Positions 34,985 through 44,239 of a DNA stretch of 64,000 nt are shown here, piece after piece. Source of the stretch: Alphaproteobacteria bacterium (GTDB taxonomy: Bacteria > Pseudomonadota > Alphaproteobacteria > TMED109); NCBI GenBank assembly GCA_022825705.1, contig JAJDWH010000050.1, positions 62,001 to 126,000 on the forward strand, written 5' to 3'. A model generated the notes under the pieces. It worked only from the letters and a program-made list of their open reading frames with translations. It had not been told where the DNA came from and did no database searches. The stretch's first letter is position 1, and each line of letters starts with the position of its first letter. Both the position numbers and the translations under genes were made by a program.

Positions 34985-36448
34985 ATGTCGACGCACCTTC
35001 GTATCGCCTCCGTCGATGTCGACACCCGACACTGGATTGGCGGGCGGCGAATCGCTTCGTCCGACACGTTCGAATTGCTCTCGCCCATCGACCAGCAACC
35101 GCTTGGCGAGATCTGCGCAGCCTCTGCCGGCGAAGTGGACGAGGCGGTCCGGGCGGCGCGGAACGCGTTCCCGGAATGGGCATCCCTGGGACCGACAGGC
35201 CGCAGACCGATCCTGGAACGCCTCGCGACGCGCATTCGCCATCACACGCAAGACCTTGCCATTGTCGAAACCCACGACAACGGATCCCTGCTCATCGGAA
35301 ACGAGAAGAACATCGTGGCAAGGTCCGCGCACAACATTGCGTTTTTCGCCGAACTTGCATCGCAGATCGATGGCGGGGTCATCGCCGGAGATACCGTCGA
35401 CAACCACGTTCGCTACGAACCCGCCGGGGTGGCGGCGCTGATCACGCCCTGGAACGCACCGTTGATGCTGAGCACGTGGAAGGTGGGTCCTGCCCTGGCA
35501 GCTGGCAACACCGTGGTGCTCAAACCGCCGGAATGGGCTCCGCTCACCTGCTCAATACTGGCTGATCTGGCAAGTGAGGCAGGGCTGCCTCCCGGCGTGC
35601 TGAACGTTGTGCAGGGCACAGGCGGCGAGGCCGGCGCTTTCCTGGCGGAGCACCCGGACATCGACCGCATCAGCTTTACGGGCTCGCCCGAAACGGCTCG
35701 CCGGATCGGCCAGGCCGCAGCCGCATCGTTGACGCCGGTCAGCTTCGAGCTCGGCGGCAAGTCGCCGTTCATCGTGTTTGCGGATGCCGACGCCGATGCA
35801 GCCGCACGAACCATCGCCCACCAGTACATCAATGCCGGACAGGTATGCCTCGCCGGGACCCGCGTGCTCGTGGAAAGGAGCATTGCCGAGCCGCTGCTCC
35901 GCAAGGTTCAGGTTGCGACGGCGAACCTGCCAGTCGGTGACCCTCGGTCGCGGGCGACCCGTGTCGGCCCGCTGATCCATTCGCGGCAGCTTGCACGGGT
36001 GCACGGTTATGTGGAGCGCGCCTCGGCAAACGGCGCTCGACCGGTGTTCGGGGGACGCCCGCACGCTTTCGCCGAGCTCTACTACGAGCCGACCCTCCTG
36101 GTCGACGTTGCGCCCGACGACGAGATCTTCCAGGAAGAGGTGTTCGGTCCAGTGCTCACCTGGAACGTGTTCGACGACGAGGAAGAGGCGCTTTCGCTCG
36201 CCAATGCCACGCGTTACGGGCTCGCCGCCATGGTCTACACGTCGGACCAGGCCAAGGCCAAGCGGATGGCCGCGGCCATTGTCGCAGGTACCGTGTGGGT
36301 CAACTGCTTTTTCGTTCGCGACCTGGCCGCCCCGTTCGGCGGCGCGAGGATCTCGGGGATCGGTCGCGAGGGGGGACGTTGGAGTTTCGATTTCTTTTGC
36401 GACGTCAAGAATGTAGTCATGCAAAGGGAAAGCTTCGGGAGCCCGTAG
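34985..36448 (+). CDS. hpaE: 5-carboxymethyl-2-hydroxymuconate semialdehyde dehydrogenase
   Basis: NAD-dependent aldehyde dehydrogenase of 487 residues acting after ring cleavage in the homoprotocatechuate path. Motifs: ALITPWNAPLMLSTWKVGPA (cofactor region), FTGSPETARRIG, the general-base Glu in VSFELGGKSPF, the catalytic Cys in NAGQVCLAGTRVLVE, and FQEEVFGPVLTW. Substrate assignment follows from adjacent hpaB and hpaD rather than from sequence, as the family is broad. The start lies four bases after hpaB, and hpaD begins one base after its stop. Confidence 0.87.
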   Translation: MSTHLRIASVDVDTRHWIGGRRIASSDTFELLSPIDQQPLGEICAASAGEVDEAVRAARNAFPEWASLGPTGRRPILERLATRIRHHTQDLAIVETHDNGSLLIGNEKNIVARSAHNIAFFAELASQIDGGVIAGDTVDNHVRYEPAGVAALITPWNAPLMLSTWKVGPALAAGNTVVLKPPEWAPLTCSILADLASEAGLPPGVLNVVQGTGGEAGAFLAEHPDIDRISFTGSPETARRIGQAAAASLTPVSFELGGKSPFIVFADADADAAARTIAHQYINAGQVCLAGTRVLVERSIAEPLLRKVQVATANLPVGDPRSRATRVGPLIHSRQLARVHGYVERASANGARPVFGGRPHAFAELYYEPTLLVDVAPDDEIFQEEVFGPVLTWNVFDDEEEALSLANATRYGLAAMVYTSDQAKAKRMAAAIVAGTVWVNCFFVRDLAAPFGGARISGIGREGGRWSFDFFCDVKNVVMQRESFGSP

Positions 36449-36449
36449 C

Positions 36450-37325
36450 GTGGGTGAGATCGTAAGCGCGGCGGTGGTGGGTCACGTCCCGACTGTCATG
36501 CTGGAGGAGGACGTCCGGCGGCGACTCGGAGGCAGCGGACGGGACACGACCTTGGTCGAGGGCTACCGGCGTCTGAAGGCGCATTTCGAGGCCAGGGCCG
36601 TCGATTGCTGGGTGGTCTTCGATACCCACTGGTTCACCACGACCGAGCACGTTATTGCAGGTGCCCGGCATCACCAGGGCGTCTACACCTCGGAAGAGGT
36701 GCCCAGGGTCATTCACGAACTTCCGTTCGACTACGCGGGTGCCCCGGAACTCGCCGAGGCTATCCGGAGCGTGGCAAAGGAACGGCGCATCAGGATGACC
36801 AACGTCACCACGCCGACGCTGCCTCCCCACTACCCCACGATCAATCTCGTCCATCACATGCGCCGTGACGAGAGAATCCTGTCCGCCGGCGTCTGTCAGA
36901 CTGCAGACCTCGACGACTACCTCGCTTTCGGGGAAGTCATTGCTACCGCGGTGGCGCGCACGCCGGTCCGGGTCGCCCTACTGGGGAGTGGCGGCCTGTC
37001 GCATCGATTCTGGCCGTTGCGCGCCCTGTTCGATCATCAGGACTACGATCCAAGCCACGTCATCACGCCTGAAGCGCAGGCCGCGGACCGATATGTGCTG
37101 GAATGCTGGGAACATGGCGACCACGCAGCGGTTTGCGAATTTTACCCGGAGTACCGCCGCCATGGGCCGGAAGGACGTTTCGCCCACTACCTGATGCTGC
37201 TGGGTGCCATCGGCGGCCGTGCCTGCAAGGCCCCCGGCAAGCGGTACTCGGCCTACGAGAATTCGATCGGCACCGGCCAGGTCCACGTGGTGTTTGATGT
37301 CGGAAACAAGCAGGCTGCCGGTTGA
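36450..37325 (+). CDS. hpaD: 3,4-dihydroxyphenylacetate 2,3-dioxygenase (LigB type)
   Basis: Class III extradiol ring-cleaving dioxygenase of 291 residues, non-heme Fe(II). Metal and catalytic histidines are likely in VVGHVPTVML and DTHWFTTTEHV, with the acidic ligand in the C-terminal half. LPFDYAGAPELAEAI, TPTLPPHYPTINLVHHMR and LLGSGGLSHRFWPLRALF match HpaD. The GTG at 36450 is one base behind hpaE, implying coupling. It would open homoprotocatechuate to 5-carboxymethyl-2-hydroxymuconate semialdehyde. Confidence 0.88.
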   Translation: MGEIVSAAVVGHVPTVMLEEDVRRRLGGSGRDTTLVEGYRRLKAHFEARAVDCWVVFDTHWFTTTEHVIAGARHHQGVYTSEEVPRVIHELPFDYAGAPELAEAIRSVAKERRIRMTNVTTPTLPPHYPTINLVHHMRRDERILSAGVCQTADLDDYLAFGEVIATAVARTPVRVALLGSGGLSHRFWPLRALFDHQDYDPSHVITPEAQAADRYVLECWEHGDHAAVCEFYPEYRRHGPEGRFAHYLMLLGAIGGRACKAPGKRYSAYENSIGTGQVHVVFDVGNKQAAG

Positions 37326-37516
37326 CGGGAGACACGCGAATGGCACCGGAGGGACCTTGCCGCAATGTCTGACCTGCCATCCTTCTTCCCAAGACGTCAC
37401 GTGCGGCCCAGCTCCCACTTTCGGAAAGCGGGCGAGCCTCCGGACGACCGCCGGCCCGCCGCATCGACCCCCTGCCCGGAAGCGGACGGCCGCGGCCAGC
37501 CCGCAGGGAGCGAGAC

Positions 37517-38455
37517 ATGAACGTCATCGATGGTCCGCGCCGGGAACGGCGCCGCGTTCTGCTCGAGGGTCGAGCGCAGTGGTGCGAACCGGAAGGAGAG
37601 ATGCTCGCGCTGTCCGACGGTCGCCGGATAGCGGAACGCGAGGCGGTCTATTTGCCTCCCTGTGAACCCAGCAAGATCATTTGCGTGCACCTGAACTACC
37701 GGTCGCGCGCCATCGAATTCGGGCGCGATCTCGATGGCCAAACCCCTACCTACTTCTCGAAACCGTTGAGCGCGCTCAACGTTCATCGCGGTGACCTCGT
37801 GCGGCCGGCCGGTTGCCACTGGCTCAACTACGAGGGAGAGATCGCCGCGATCGTCGGGAGGCCGATGAAGAACGTATCCGGCGAGGAGGTCTGGGAGCAC
37901 ATCGCGGGCTTTACCCCTGCCAACGACATCGGCGCGCATGATTTCCGCGGTACCGACGCCGGCTCCATGCTGCGGGTCAAGGGCATGGACGGCTTTTGCC
38001 CGATCGGCCCGGGAATCGTGAGCGGTGTAGACCTGCGGAACTCAGGACTTCGCACCTATCTCAATGGCCGAATCGTCCAGGAAGGCCCCGTGAGCGAGAT
38101 GATCTGGGGAATCGACTATCTCCTCGCGGACCTGAGCCGCCACATCACCCTGCTGCCGGGCGATATCGTACTGACTGGCACGCCGTGGCACTCGCGGCCG
38201 ATGGCGGTCGGCGACATCGTCGAGGTCGAGATTGACGGACTCGGCCGCCTCTCCAACACCGTGGTGGAAGGTCCGGCCCCCGGGCAGGCCGTGGGCCATC
38301 AGCCCGACAACAGCAAGGGGGTCAGGGCGGTAGCGCTGGGCAAGGACTATCACCGCATGAAGAACGAAGGCTACGGCATCGAACCCGCGGACTACTTCAA
38401 CGTCCGCGACGAGTTTCTGCGTCGCAACCGAGAAGAAGGACCAGAGCGTGCCTGA
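37517..38455 (+). CDS. hpaG: fumarylacetoacetate hydrolase-family isomerase/decarboxylase
   Basis: FAH-fold enzyme of 312 residues. The metal-binding acidic triad lies in HWLNYEGEIAAIVGRPMKNV (E-x-E) and in the Asp following ANDIGAHDFRGTDAG. The end of the domain shows LLPGDIVLTGTPWHSRPMAVGD. In the Hpa path this type acts as 2-hydroxyhepta-2,4-diene-1,7-dioate isomerase/OPET decarboxylase. E. coli HpaG has two such domains, this one a single domain. A good GGGAG site precedes the ATG. There is a 191-bp gap behind hpaD and an eight-base overlap with the next gene. Confidence 0.85.
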   Translation: MNVIDGPRRERRRVLLEGRAQWCEPEGEMLALSDGRRIAEREAVYLPPCEPSKIICVHLNYRSRAIEFGRDLDGQTPTYFSKPLSALNVHRGDLVRPAGCHWLNYEGEIAAIVGRPMKNVSGEEVWEHIAGFTPANDIGAHDFRGTDAGSMLRVKGMDGFCPIGPGIVSGVDLRNSGLRTYLNGRIVQEGPVSEMIWGIDYLLADLSRHITLLPGDIVLTGTPWHSRPMAVGDIVEVEIDGLGRLSNTVVEGPAPGQAVGHQPDNSKGVRAVALGKDYHRMKNEGYGIEPADYFNVRDEFLRRNREEGPERA

Positions 38456-39695
38456 GCCCCGTGCGCCCGCCATCGGGGAGTTGGGCCGCCATGAACCGGT
38501 ACTCAGGGACGCGATCGACCGTGCGCGACGCGAGATCCCGCTGTATGCCGAACTCCACCGCAATACGAGATCGCTCGATCTGCGTGCGCTTCCCAGCTGC
38601 AGCAAGTCCGACCTGACCGGCCTGGGCCCGCTGCCGCTGTCCGCCGGCCCGCTGTCGCAGATGTATCGGGTATCGGCAACATCAGGCACCACCGGTTCGC
38701 GCCTGTTGATCGGCTTCACGGAAGGCGACTGGCAGGCGATCCGGGACCAGTACCGCTGGGTGGCGACATGCATCGGCATCGGGAACACCGACGTCCTGCT
38801 GAACACGCACGGCGGGGGGCTCTGGATCGGCGCTCCGTCACTCGATGAACTGGCGCATTCCTGCGGTGCCGCCACCGTGCCTTGCGGGCCGACGGGGGCA
38901 GCTCAGGTCATCGAATGGCTTCGGGAGTTGCCGGTGACGCTGATCTCGGCCACCCCCTCCTACATGCGCGTGCTCGCCGAAACGGCTGCACGTGCCGGAG
39001 ATAACCTGGAGCGGCTCGACCTCAGGATGGGCCTGCTCGGTGGAGAAGGGTCGAGCGCGTCCCTGAAGCGGAGCACCTCGCGCGCATTTGGCAGTGGCTT
39101 TCAGTGGCAGGAGTTGTACGGGGCGACCGAAACCGGCGGACCGATCCTGGCGTTCGCACCGCCGGACGACCCGTTTGGCGGTCGACTGAACATCAACACC
39201 GAGTACTTTGTGGTGGAACTGCTTCATCCCGACGTGGATGAACCCGTTGCGGCCGGAGAAATCGGTGAAGTCACACTGAGCACACCCTACCGCGAAGGCA
39301 CGGTACTCCTTCGATACCGGACGAGGGATCTCGCGGTATCGGTGCCGGCACAGCGCGATTCGTCGGGCTGGCCCCAGATTTCGGCCCTTGTCGGGCGCGT
39401 GGACGACGCCATCAAGGTGCGGGGCGCACTCGTCTATCCGAGCGTGATCGAAGATGTGCTGGTCGGACAGTTGCTCGAGGGCGCGGAGTGGCGAATCGAG
39501 GTAGACAGGAAGCAGGCCGCACACGACACGATCGCCGTACGGTACGAGCACCCGGACGATTCTCTCCAATCCGGGCTCTTTGACGACTTGTATCGGCGCC
39601 TCGGGGTCAGGCCGTGTCTCGAGGCCGTCCCGCCCGACACGTTCCAGCGGTTCAGCGGCAAGGCCGCCCGGGTCGTGGACAGGCGCGCGGACTGA
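38448..39695 (+). CDS. AMP-forming acyl/aryl-CoA ligase, PaaK-like
   Basis: 415-residue adenylating enzyme of the phenylacetate-CoA ligase group. The nucleotide loop SATSGTTGSRLLIGFTEGDW (about 81-100), WQELYGATETGGPILAF and LRYRTRDLAVS are the A3, A5 and A7-like motifs, with VGRVDDAIKVRGALVYPSVI at the C-terminal hinge. It would activate an aromatic or dicarboxylic acid to its CoA ester. GTG start inside the hpaG end places it in the same operon. It is not part of the classical Hpa path, so it may feed a related acid or process the product. Confidence 0.85.
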   Translation: MPEPRAPAIGELGRHEPVLRDAIDRARREIPLYAELHRNTRSLDLRALPSCSKSDLTGLGPLPLSAGPLSQMYRVSATSGTTGSRLLIGFTEGDWQAIRDQYRWVATCIGIGNTDVLLNTHGGGLWIGAPSLDELAHSCGAATVPCGPTGAAQVIEWLRELPVTLISATPSYMRVLAETAARAGDNLERLDLRMGLLGGEGSSASLKRSTSRAFGSGFQWQELYGATETGGPILAFAPPDDPFGGRLNINTEYFVVELLHPDVDEPVAAGEIGEVTLSTPYREGTVLLRYRTRDLAVSVPAQRDSSGWPQISALVGRVDDAIKVRGALVYPSVIEDVLVGQLLEGAEWRIEVDRKQAAHDTIAVRYEHPDDSLQSGLFDDLYRRLGVRPCLEAVPPDTFQRFSGKAARVVDRRAD

Positions 39696-39869
39696 CGGAC
39701 CCTCCGGGATTCGCGCGCAGACCCGAGGCAGATACCGTCGGCCAACGGGCGCGCACGGATGCGGTGATCTGACCCTGCGGCGGTTGTGCAGCCCTGGGGA
39801 ACTTGTTGCCTCGGTCGACGTACGAGCCTTGCGCCCGCTCGACTGCTCGACAGGAAAGGCGGATGGTTG

Positions 39870-40451
39870 ATGGCTGAACCGATCCAGACAAGCCCCACGG
39901 CGACTGATTCACCTGGTCAGCTCTCGCGAGCCGCGACATTCGAAAGGCACGCCCTCGCACGCCTTGTGGATGAAGTGGAGACCCCGGTCGATCCCGCGGT
40001 GTTCTCCGCTGCGTTCGATCTCTTCCGGGTCGCCAACCGCTTGATGTATGACTTCGAAGCGAACGTTCACCGACCGCTCGGAATGTCCTGGGCAGGCTTC
40101 CGGGTGCTCTTTTGCACGTGGATCGAAAATGAAGTCCAGCCGCGCGAACTGGCGAGGCTGTGCGCGGTATCCAGGGGCACGGTATCCAGTGTCCTGAACA
40201 CGCTTGAGCGCGACGCACTCGTCAGCCGCCGGAAGCAATCGGCGGACAGACGGGTGGTGACGGTGATGATCACCGACAGGGGTCGCCGCCGCGTAAGGGA
40301 AGCATTTGAGCTCCAACACGCCCGCGAGCGCCAATGGCTGAGGTCCTTCGATCGGGAGGCCATCACCAGTCTCGTGGCACTGTTGCGACACCTGCTCGAA
40401 TTGCCGAGACCGGAGATCCGGGCTGAATCGTCGGCTCGGAAGACCCCGTAG
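39870..40451 (+). CDS. MarR-family transcriptional regulator
   Basis: 193-residue winged-helix repressor. The helix-turn-helix lies in LARLCAVSRGTVSSVLNTLE (about 95-114) and the wing in RDALVSRRKQSADRRVVTVMI, followed by TDRGRRRVREA, the standard MarR layout. An extra N-terminal stretch of about 40 residues precedes the dimer helices. It is the last gene of the hpa unit, and HpaR regulators of this family repress hpa operons, so it likely senses an aromatic acid here. The ATG at 39870 is chosen over one 28 codons upstream, which starts in non-conserved sequence. Confidence 0.88.
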   Translation: MAEPIQTSPTATDSPGQLSRAATFERHALARLVDEVETPVDPAVFSAAFDLFRVANRLMYDFEANVHRPLGMSWAGFRVLFCTWIENEVQPRELARLCAVSRGTVSSVLNTLERDALVSRRKQSADRRVVTVMITDRGRRRVREAFELQHARERQWLRSFDREAITSLVALLRHLLELPRPEIRAESSARKTP

Positions 40452-40654
40452 TCGCCTGCCCGGCGTCGATCGGCCTGGATCGAAGCAACACTGGCCGCAG
40501 CGGGAGCTTGATCGTTGGACGGACGATGATGGTTGATGGGGGATCGGTAGAACTCGCCGCAACCCTCTTGTTGCCGGAAGCCCGGGCGCCGCCGACGGGA
40601 TCGCGGGCGGCCGAGGAGGTTCGTCGACCTGTTCTGCCGGCGGCTGGGGACGAG

Positions 40655-42013
40655 TCAGCCAGACAAAACCTGTGGGAGCCACAGCGCGAGCGCGGGAAAG
40701 GCGAGGAGTAATCCCACGCGCAGCAGTTCGGCGCAAAAGAACGGGGCGACGCCGCGGAAGATCTCGATCATCGGCGTGTCCCGGGCCAAGGCCGAGATGA
40801 CGAAGGCGTTCATCCCTACCGGTGGCGTAATCAGCCCGAGTTCCACCACGATGAGCGCAAGAATCCCGAACCAGATCTTCAGGTGCTCGGTCGACATGCC
40901 GAACCCTGCCCCATCCGCCGTCATGTAGAGCCCTCCGTTGAGGTCCACGAGCACCGGCCAGAAGAACGGTATGACGAGCAGGATCATGGACAGACTGTCC
41001 ATCAGGCAGCCGAGGAAGATCAGTGCCAGCAGGAGGAGCACCAGTACCGCCATGGGGGCCAGGCCGGTCGCAAGGATCCACTCGGCCGTCGCCTGCGGCA
41101 GTCCGATGCGCGACATGTAGATCTTCAACAGCTCAGCACCGAACAGGATCAGGTAGATCATCCCGGTGGTGCCGGCAGTTTCGCGCAGCGCCTCCACCAT
41201 CTCCGCCCCGCGGATCTCGCGAGTCCAGGCGCCATAAAGCCAGACCAGGGCCACGCCGACGGCGGCGGCGGGTGTCGGGTTGTAGAAGCCCGCGTAGATG
41301 CCGCCCAGGACGATTCCGAAAATGGCCAGCACCGGTACGACGCCCATCGTTGCGTCGCGGAACTCCGTGGCGTCGACTCCTTCGTGACCCGGACCGGCCT
41401 CGGGCCGAATGGCGACGTAGATGGCAATGGTTAGCAGGAACAGCAGGACCGCCAGCACCCCCGGCAGCAACGCCGCGGCAAACATGGTGACGATGTTCGC
41501 CTCGACGATGATCGCGTAGATGATGAGGACGACCGACGGCGGGATCAGGATGCCAAGCACCCCGCCCGCCGCGAGCGAGCCGGTCGCAAGCGCCCCTGAG
41601 TAGCGGTAGCGCTTGAGTTCCGGCAAGGCGACCCGACCCATGGTCGAGGCGGTGGCGAGGGACGAGCCACAGACTGCGCCAAAGCCCGCGCAGCCGGCGA
41701 TCGCGGCCATCGCCGTGCCACCCCTGAGCCAACCAAGCCAGGCGTTGGCCGCTCGGAATAGGGCCATGGAAAGCCCGGCCTTGCCGGCAAGCGCGCCCAT
41801 CAGGACGAACATCGGCACGACCGACAAGTCGTAGATCGAGAACTGGCCGTACGCGAGGGTCTTGAGCTGGTTCAGGACGAGCTCCGACCCGTCGACTAGC
41901 GCGATGCCGACGCCGCCCACCAGAATCATCGCGTAGGCGATGGGCATGCGGATGGCGATCATCGTGGCGAGGGCAACCAGCGAACCCACGCCAAGGAGGA
42001 TCGGTTCAGCCAT
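40655..42013 (-). CDS. dctM: TRAP transporter large permease (DctM)
   Basis: 452-residue large TRAP subunit. Motifs include VVPMFVLMGALAGKAGLSMA, AVCGSSLATASTMGRVALPE, GSLAAGGVLGILIPPSVVLI, FYNPTPAAAVG (in place of the more usual ATPTEAA) and GLITPPVGMNAFVISALA. The ATG at 42013 overlaps the dctQ stop by eight bases. It forms a complete dctPQM set that converges on the hpa operon, so the cargo may be an aromatic or dicarboxylic acid. That link is positional only. Confidence 0.92.
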   Translation of the reverse strand: MAEPILLGVGSLVALATMIAIRMPIAYAMILVGGVGIALVDGSELVLNQLKTLAYGQFSIYDLSVVPMFVLMGALAGKAGLSMALFRAANAWLGWLRGGTAMAAIAGCAGFGAVCGSSLATASTMGRVALPELKRYRYSGALATGSLAAGGVLGILIPPSVVLIIYAIIVEANIVTMFAAALLPGVLAVLLFLLTIAIYVAIRPEAGPGHEGVDATEFRDATMGVVPVLAIFGIVLGGIYAGFYNPTPAAAVGVALVWLYGAWTREIRGAEMVEALRETAGTTGMIYLILFGAELLKIYMSRIGLPQATAEWILATGLAPMAVLVLLLLALIFLGCLMDSLSMILLVIPFFWPVLVDLNGGLYMTADGAGFGMSTEHLKIWFGILALIVVELGLITPPVGMNAFVISALARDTPMIEIFRGVAPFFCAELLRVGLLLAFPALALWLPQVLSG

Positions 42014-42527
42014 CTGGCGTCTGACCGGCAACTCCGCGCGCGTTCTCAACCAGCGTGATCGCGGCTGCCGCGACAAGCAGCCCGAGGGACAGCACGATAG
42101 GTATGAAGCCTAGCCACACAGGTACTTGCAGGATTGCCGTGACGTAGTTGTACTCCTTCTGATCAAGAAGGCCGGCGTACATCCGCCAGAGGAGCAGCAC
42201 GCTGAAGAGGAGCGCGACGACGGACGCCAGCAGCTTGAACACCGAGAGTGTCCGTCGGCCAACGCCAGAGGTGAAGATGTCCGCCGTCACATTGGCACCG
42301 GTGAGTTCGCAGTAGGGCAGGAAGGCGAAGGCCGCGACGGCAATGCCGATCTGGGTGAGTTCAAAATCTCCCGGGAAGGGAACCCAGACCATGCCGCCGA
42401 CGACGGAGGCGACATGCATCGCCACCACGGCCAGGACGATCAACCCGCCAAACAGTGCCCATGCATCAATGACAGCGGCAACCGCGCCAGGAAGTCCCGA
42501 GCGGCCCGCACGGGCGGCAATGGCCAC
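42006..42527 (-). CDS. dctQ: TRAP transporter small permease (DctQ)
   Basis: 173-residue four-helix membrane subunit. FGGLIVLAVVAMHVASVVGG, IGIAVAAFAFLPYCELTGAN (second helix with the polar segment common in DctQ), LASVVALLFSVLLLW and LGFIPIVLSLGLLVAAAAIT are the membrane spans. The GTG at 42527 shares its first base with the dctP stop (TAGTG), the same junction as in the first TRAP operon between dctQ and dctM. Confidence 0.87.
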   Translation of the reverse strand: MAIAARAGRSGLPGAVAAVIDAWALFGGLIVLAVVAMHVASVVGGMVWVPFPGDFELTQIGIAVAAFAFLPYCELTGANVTADIFTSGVGRRTLSVFKLLASVVALLFSVLLLWRMYAGLLDQKEYNYVTAILQVPVWLGFIPIVLSLGLLVAAAAITLVENARGVAGQTPDG

Positions 42528-43567
42528 TAGTTCGCCTTGGAGTTGACCGCGATTTGCTCGCGCGCCTTGCGTACCAGCGCCGCGCCGTCGATTCCCTGCG
42601 ACGAGACCTCCTCTATCCACCGGTCGACCACCGGAGCGAGCGCGGTCCGGAAGGCCTGGGTTTCCTCTTCGCTCAGCGTGACGTGGGCATTGCCCTGGTC
42701 GGTCGCGAACTTGATCCCGAAATCGTCGGTGCTGCGCCAGATCCGACCCACCTCACCCCACCAGTCACGGCTGGATGCGTCCCGGAAGGCCTGCTGGATG
42801 TCCTCCGGCAGCCCGTCCCACCGCCGCTTGTTCATCGAGACCTGGAAGACGACCGTGCCAAAGCGTTCCTTCTCGACACCCTCGATCTGGTAATCGGTCT
42901 GCTCGTGGATCTTCAGCGGTGGAATGATCTCCCAGGGAATGAGCGCCCCGTCGACCACGCCTTTCTGCAGCGACGGCGGTAGTTCCGGGACAGGCATCGC
43001 CACGGGAATCGCGCCAAGCGCCTCGATGATCCAGACGCCCGTGCGGGAGGGAATGCGGAGCTTGGTGCCGGCCAGCTCGCTGGGTCGGCGAACCGGCATG
43101 TCCCGCATGTGGATGCCCATGCCCGCGTGGACATGCAGGAACATCACCTCGACGCCCTTGTACTCCTCGGCCAGGTCACTCTCGAACAGGTCGTGGAGGG
43201 CGAGGTTCGTGGCTACGGGATCGTTCTTGAAGACCGTCGGAAGTCCGAAGACTTCGGAACGCGGGAACGAGCCGGGCGTATATCCATTGACCGTCCAGAC
43301 CAGATCCACGACGCCATCGCGCACCTGCTGGATGAGTTCAGGCGGGCGACCCCCGAGGGTCATCGCTGGAAAGATCTCGATCTTCACCCGGCCACCGGAT
43401 CGCTCCTCCACCGCCCTTGCCCACGGCTCCAGCATTTCCGTCTGTGCCGGTGCCTTTGCGCCGAGAAAGTGGTGCAGCTTGAAGGTGTAATCCTGCGCCT
43501 GGGCCGCCGTGGAGATGGTCAGGGCAGCGCCGGCGATGAGCGCCGACTTGCGCAGACCTGGGTGCAT
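42527..43567 (-). CDS. dctP: TRAP transporter periplasmic binding protein (DctP family)
   Basis: 346-residue solute receptor with signal peptide (KSALIAGAALTISTAAQAQD). DctP features: YTFKLHHFLGAKAPAQTEML, TLGGRPPELIQQVRDGVVDL, and ELAGTKLRIPSRTGVWIIEA with the carboxylate-binding Arg. LPPSLQKGVVDGALIPWE follows. The ATG at 43567 sits seven bases after GAGG; a second ATG at 43570 is closer than ideal. It leads the second TRAP set, whose cargo is unknown. Confidence 0.92.
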   Translation of the reverse strand: MHPGLRKSALIAGAALTISTAAQAQDYTFKLHHFLGAKAPAQTEMLEPWARAVEERSGGRVKIEIFPAMTLGGRPPELIQQVRDGVVDLVWTVNGYTPGSFPRSEVFGLPTVFKNDPVATNLALHDLFESDLAEEYKGVEVMFLHVHAGMGIHMRDMPVRRPSELAGTKLRIPSRTGVWIIEALGAIPVAMPVPELPPSLQKGVVDGALIPWEIIPPLKIHEQTDYQIEGVEKERFGTVVFQVSMNKRRWDGLPEDIQQAFRDASSRDWWGEVGRIWRSTDDFGIKFATDQGNAHVTLSEEETQAFRTALAPVVDRWIEEVSSQGIDGAALVRKAREQIAVNSKAN

Positions 43568-43892
43568 CATCTTGCCTCGCAGCGTATGTGGACGGTGCCA
43601 ATGATCTTATTGCAACCCCCTGCAATGGCGTGAACCGAAACTTCCTGACGTCGGGGGCAGCCCACTCATGCCGGTCAGAGGTCCAGCGATACCAATGACG
43701 ACTCTAAGCAACGGGGCATTGTGAGTGCCCGGGCGACTGGAAGCACGCATCGCAACCGGATTGCGGCAGCACGTGCGTGGGTCAATGCCTTCAAGCGGTC
43801 AGGTGTCACTTGTGATTCTCGGGTCCGGGCGGACAGGGTGGCGTCGCCTTGTCGACAACCCTCCGCCGTATATCCTGCACGCACGATCGTGG
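43568..43892. other. intergenic between TRAP set and tRNA-Pro
   Basis: A 325-bp divergent spacer. On the plus strand TATATC at 43869-43874 is a plausible -10 for the tRNA genes, placing the start a few bases before 43893. I see no well-spaced -35. No gene supported. Confidence 0.4.
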
Positions 43893-43970
43893 CGGAGCGT
43901 GGCGCAGCCTGGTTAGCGCACTTGTCTGGGGGACAAGGGGTCGCCGGTTCAAATCCGGCCGCTCCGACCA
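43893..43970 (+). tRNA. tRNA-Pro (anticodon GGG)
   Basis: A full cloverleaf can be folded. The acceptor CGGAGCG pairs with CGCTCCG. The D-arm is GCGC...GCGC, the anticodon stem CTTGT/ACAAG has loop CTGGGGG (anticodon GGG), and the T-arm is GCCGG-TTCAAAT-CCGGC. ACCA is encoded at the 3' end. It is 19 bp from tRNA-Gln, probably co-transcribed. Confidence 0.95.
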
Positions 43971-43989
43971 TGTTTGGCGTCCCGGTTGT

Positions 43990-44063
43990 TGGGCGGTCGT
44001 CTAATGGTAGGACGGCGGGTTTTGGTCCCGTAAATGTTGGTTCGAGTCCAGCCCGCCCAGCCA
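43990..44063 (+). tRNA. tRNA-Gln (anticodon TTG)
   Basis: Cloverleaf with acceptor TGGGCGG/CCGCCCA and short D-arm GTCT...GGAC. Anticodon stem GCGGG/CCCGT has loop TTTTGGT (anticodon TTG), and the T-arm has the TTCGAGTC loop. GCCA is encoded at the end. It is the second of a two-tRNA cluster ahead of moaA. Confidence 0.95.
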
Positions 44064-44190
44064 CCAACATGCCGCTGCCGGCGGTACGGATCGCACGCGC
44101 GCGGCGGTTCCACAAGCTGCGCACTCCAACGTATGCTGACGGTCGGACGTCTCGATCCAGATTGGTACCCGTGAGCGCACTGCTTGCGGG

Positions 44191-44211
44191 CGTTATATAC
44201 GTTGGTATATA
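44191..44211 (+). promoter_or_regulatory. Mo-box-like palindrome (candidate ModE operator) upstream of moaA
   Basis: CGTTATATA-CGTTGG-TATATA contains a perfect inverted repeat TATATAC-GTTG-GTATATA (44194-44200 / 44205-44211), 28 bp before the moaA ATG. It resembles the ModE (molybdate-responsive regulator) site as I recall it, CGnTATATA-N6-TATAT. The right outer CG is missing. ModE control of moaA is known in E. coli. No modE gene is in the window. Confidence 0.5.
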
Positions 44212-44239
44212 GGTAAAGGGTTCACGCCCGGAGTCATCT

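Noticed and set aside
43893..44063. tRNA pair as an integration site for a mobile element
   Set aside because: No integrase, direct repeat of the tRNA end or composition change is seen nearby.
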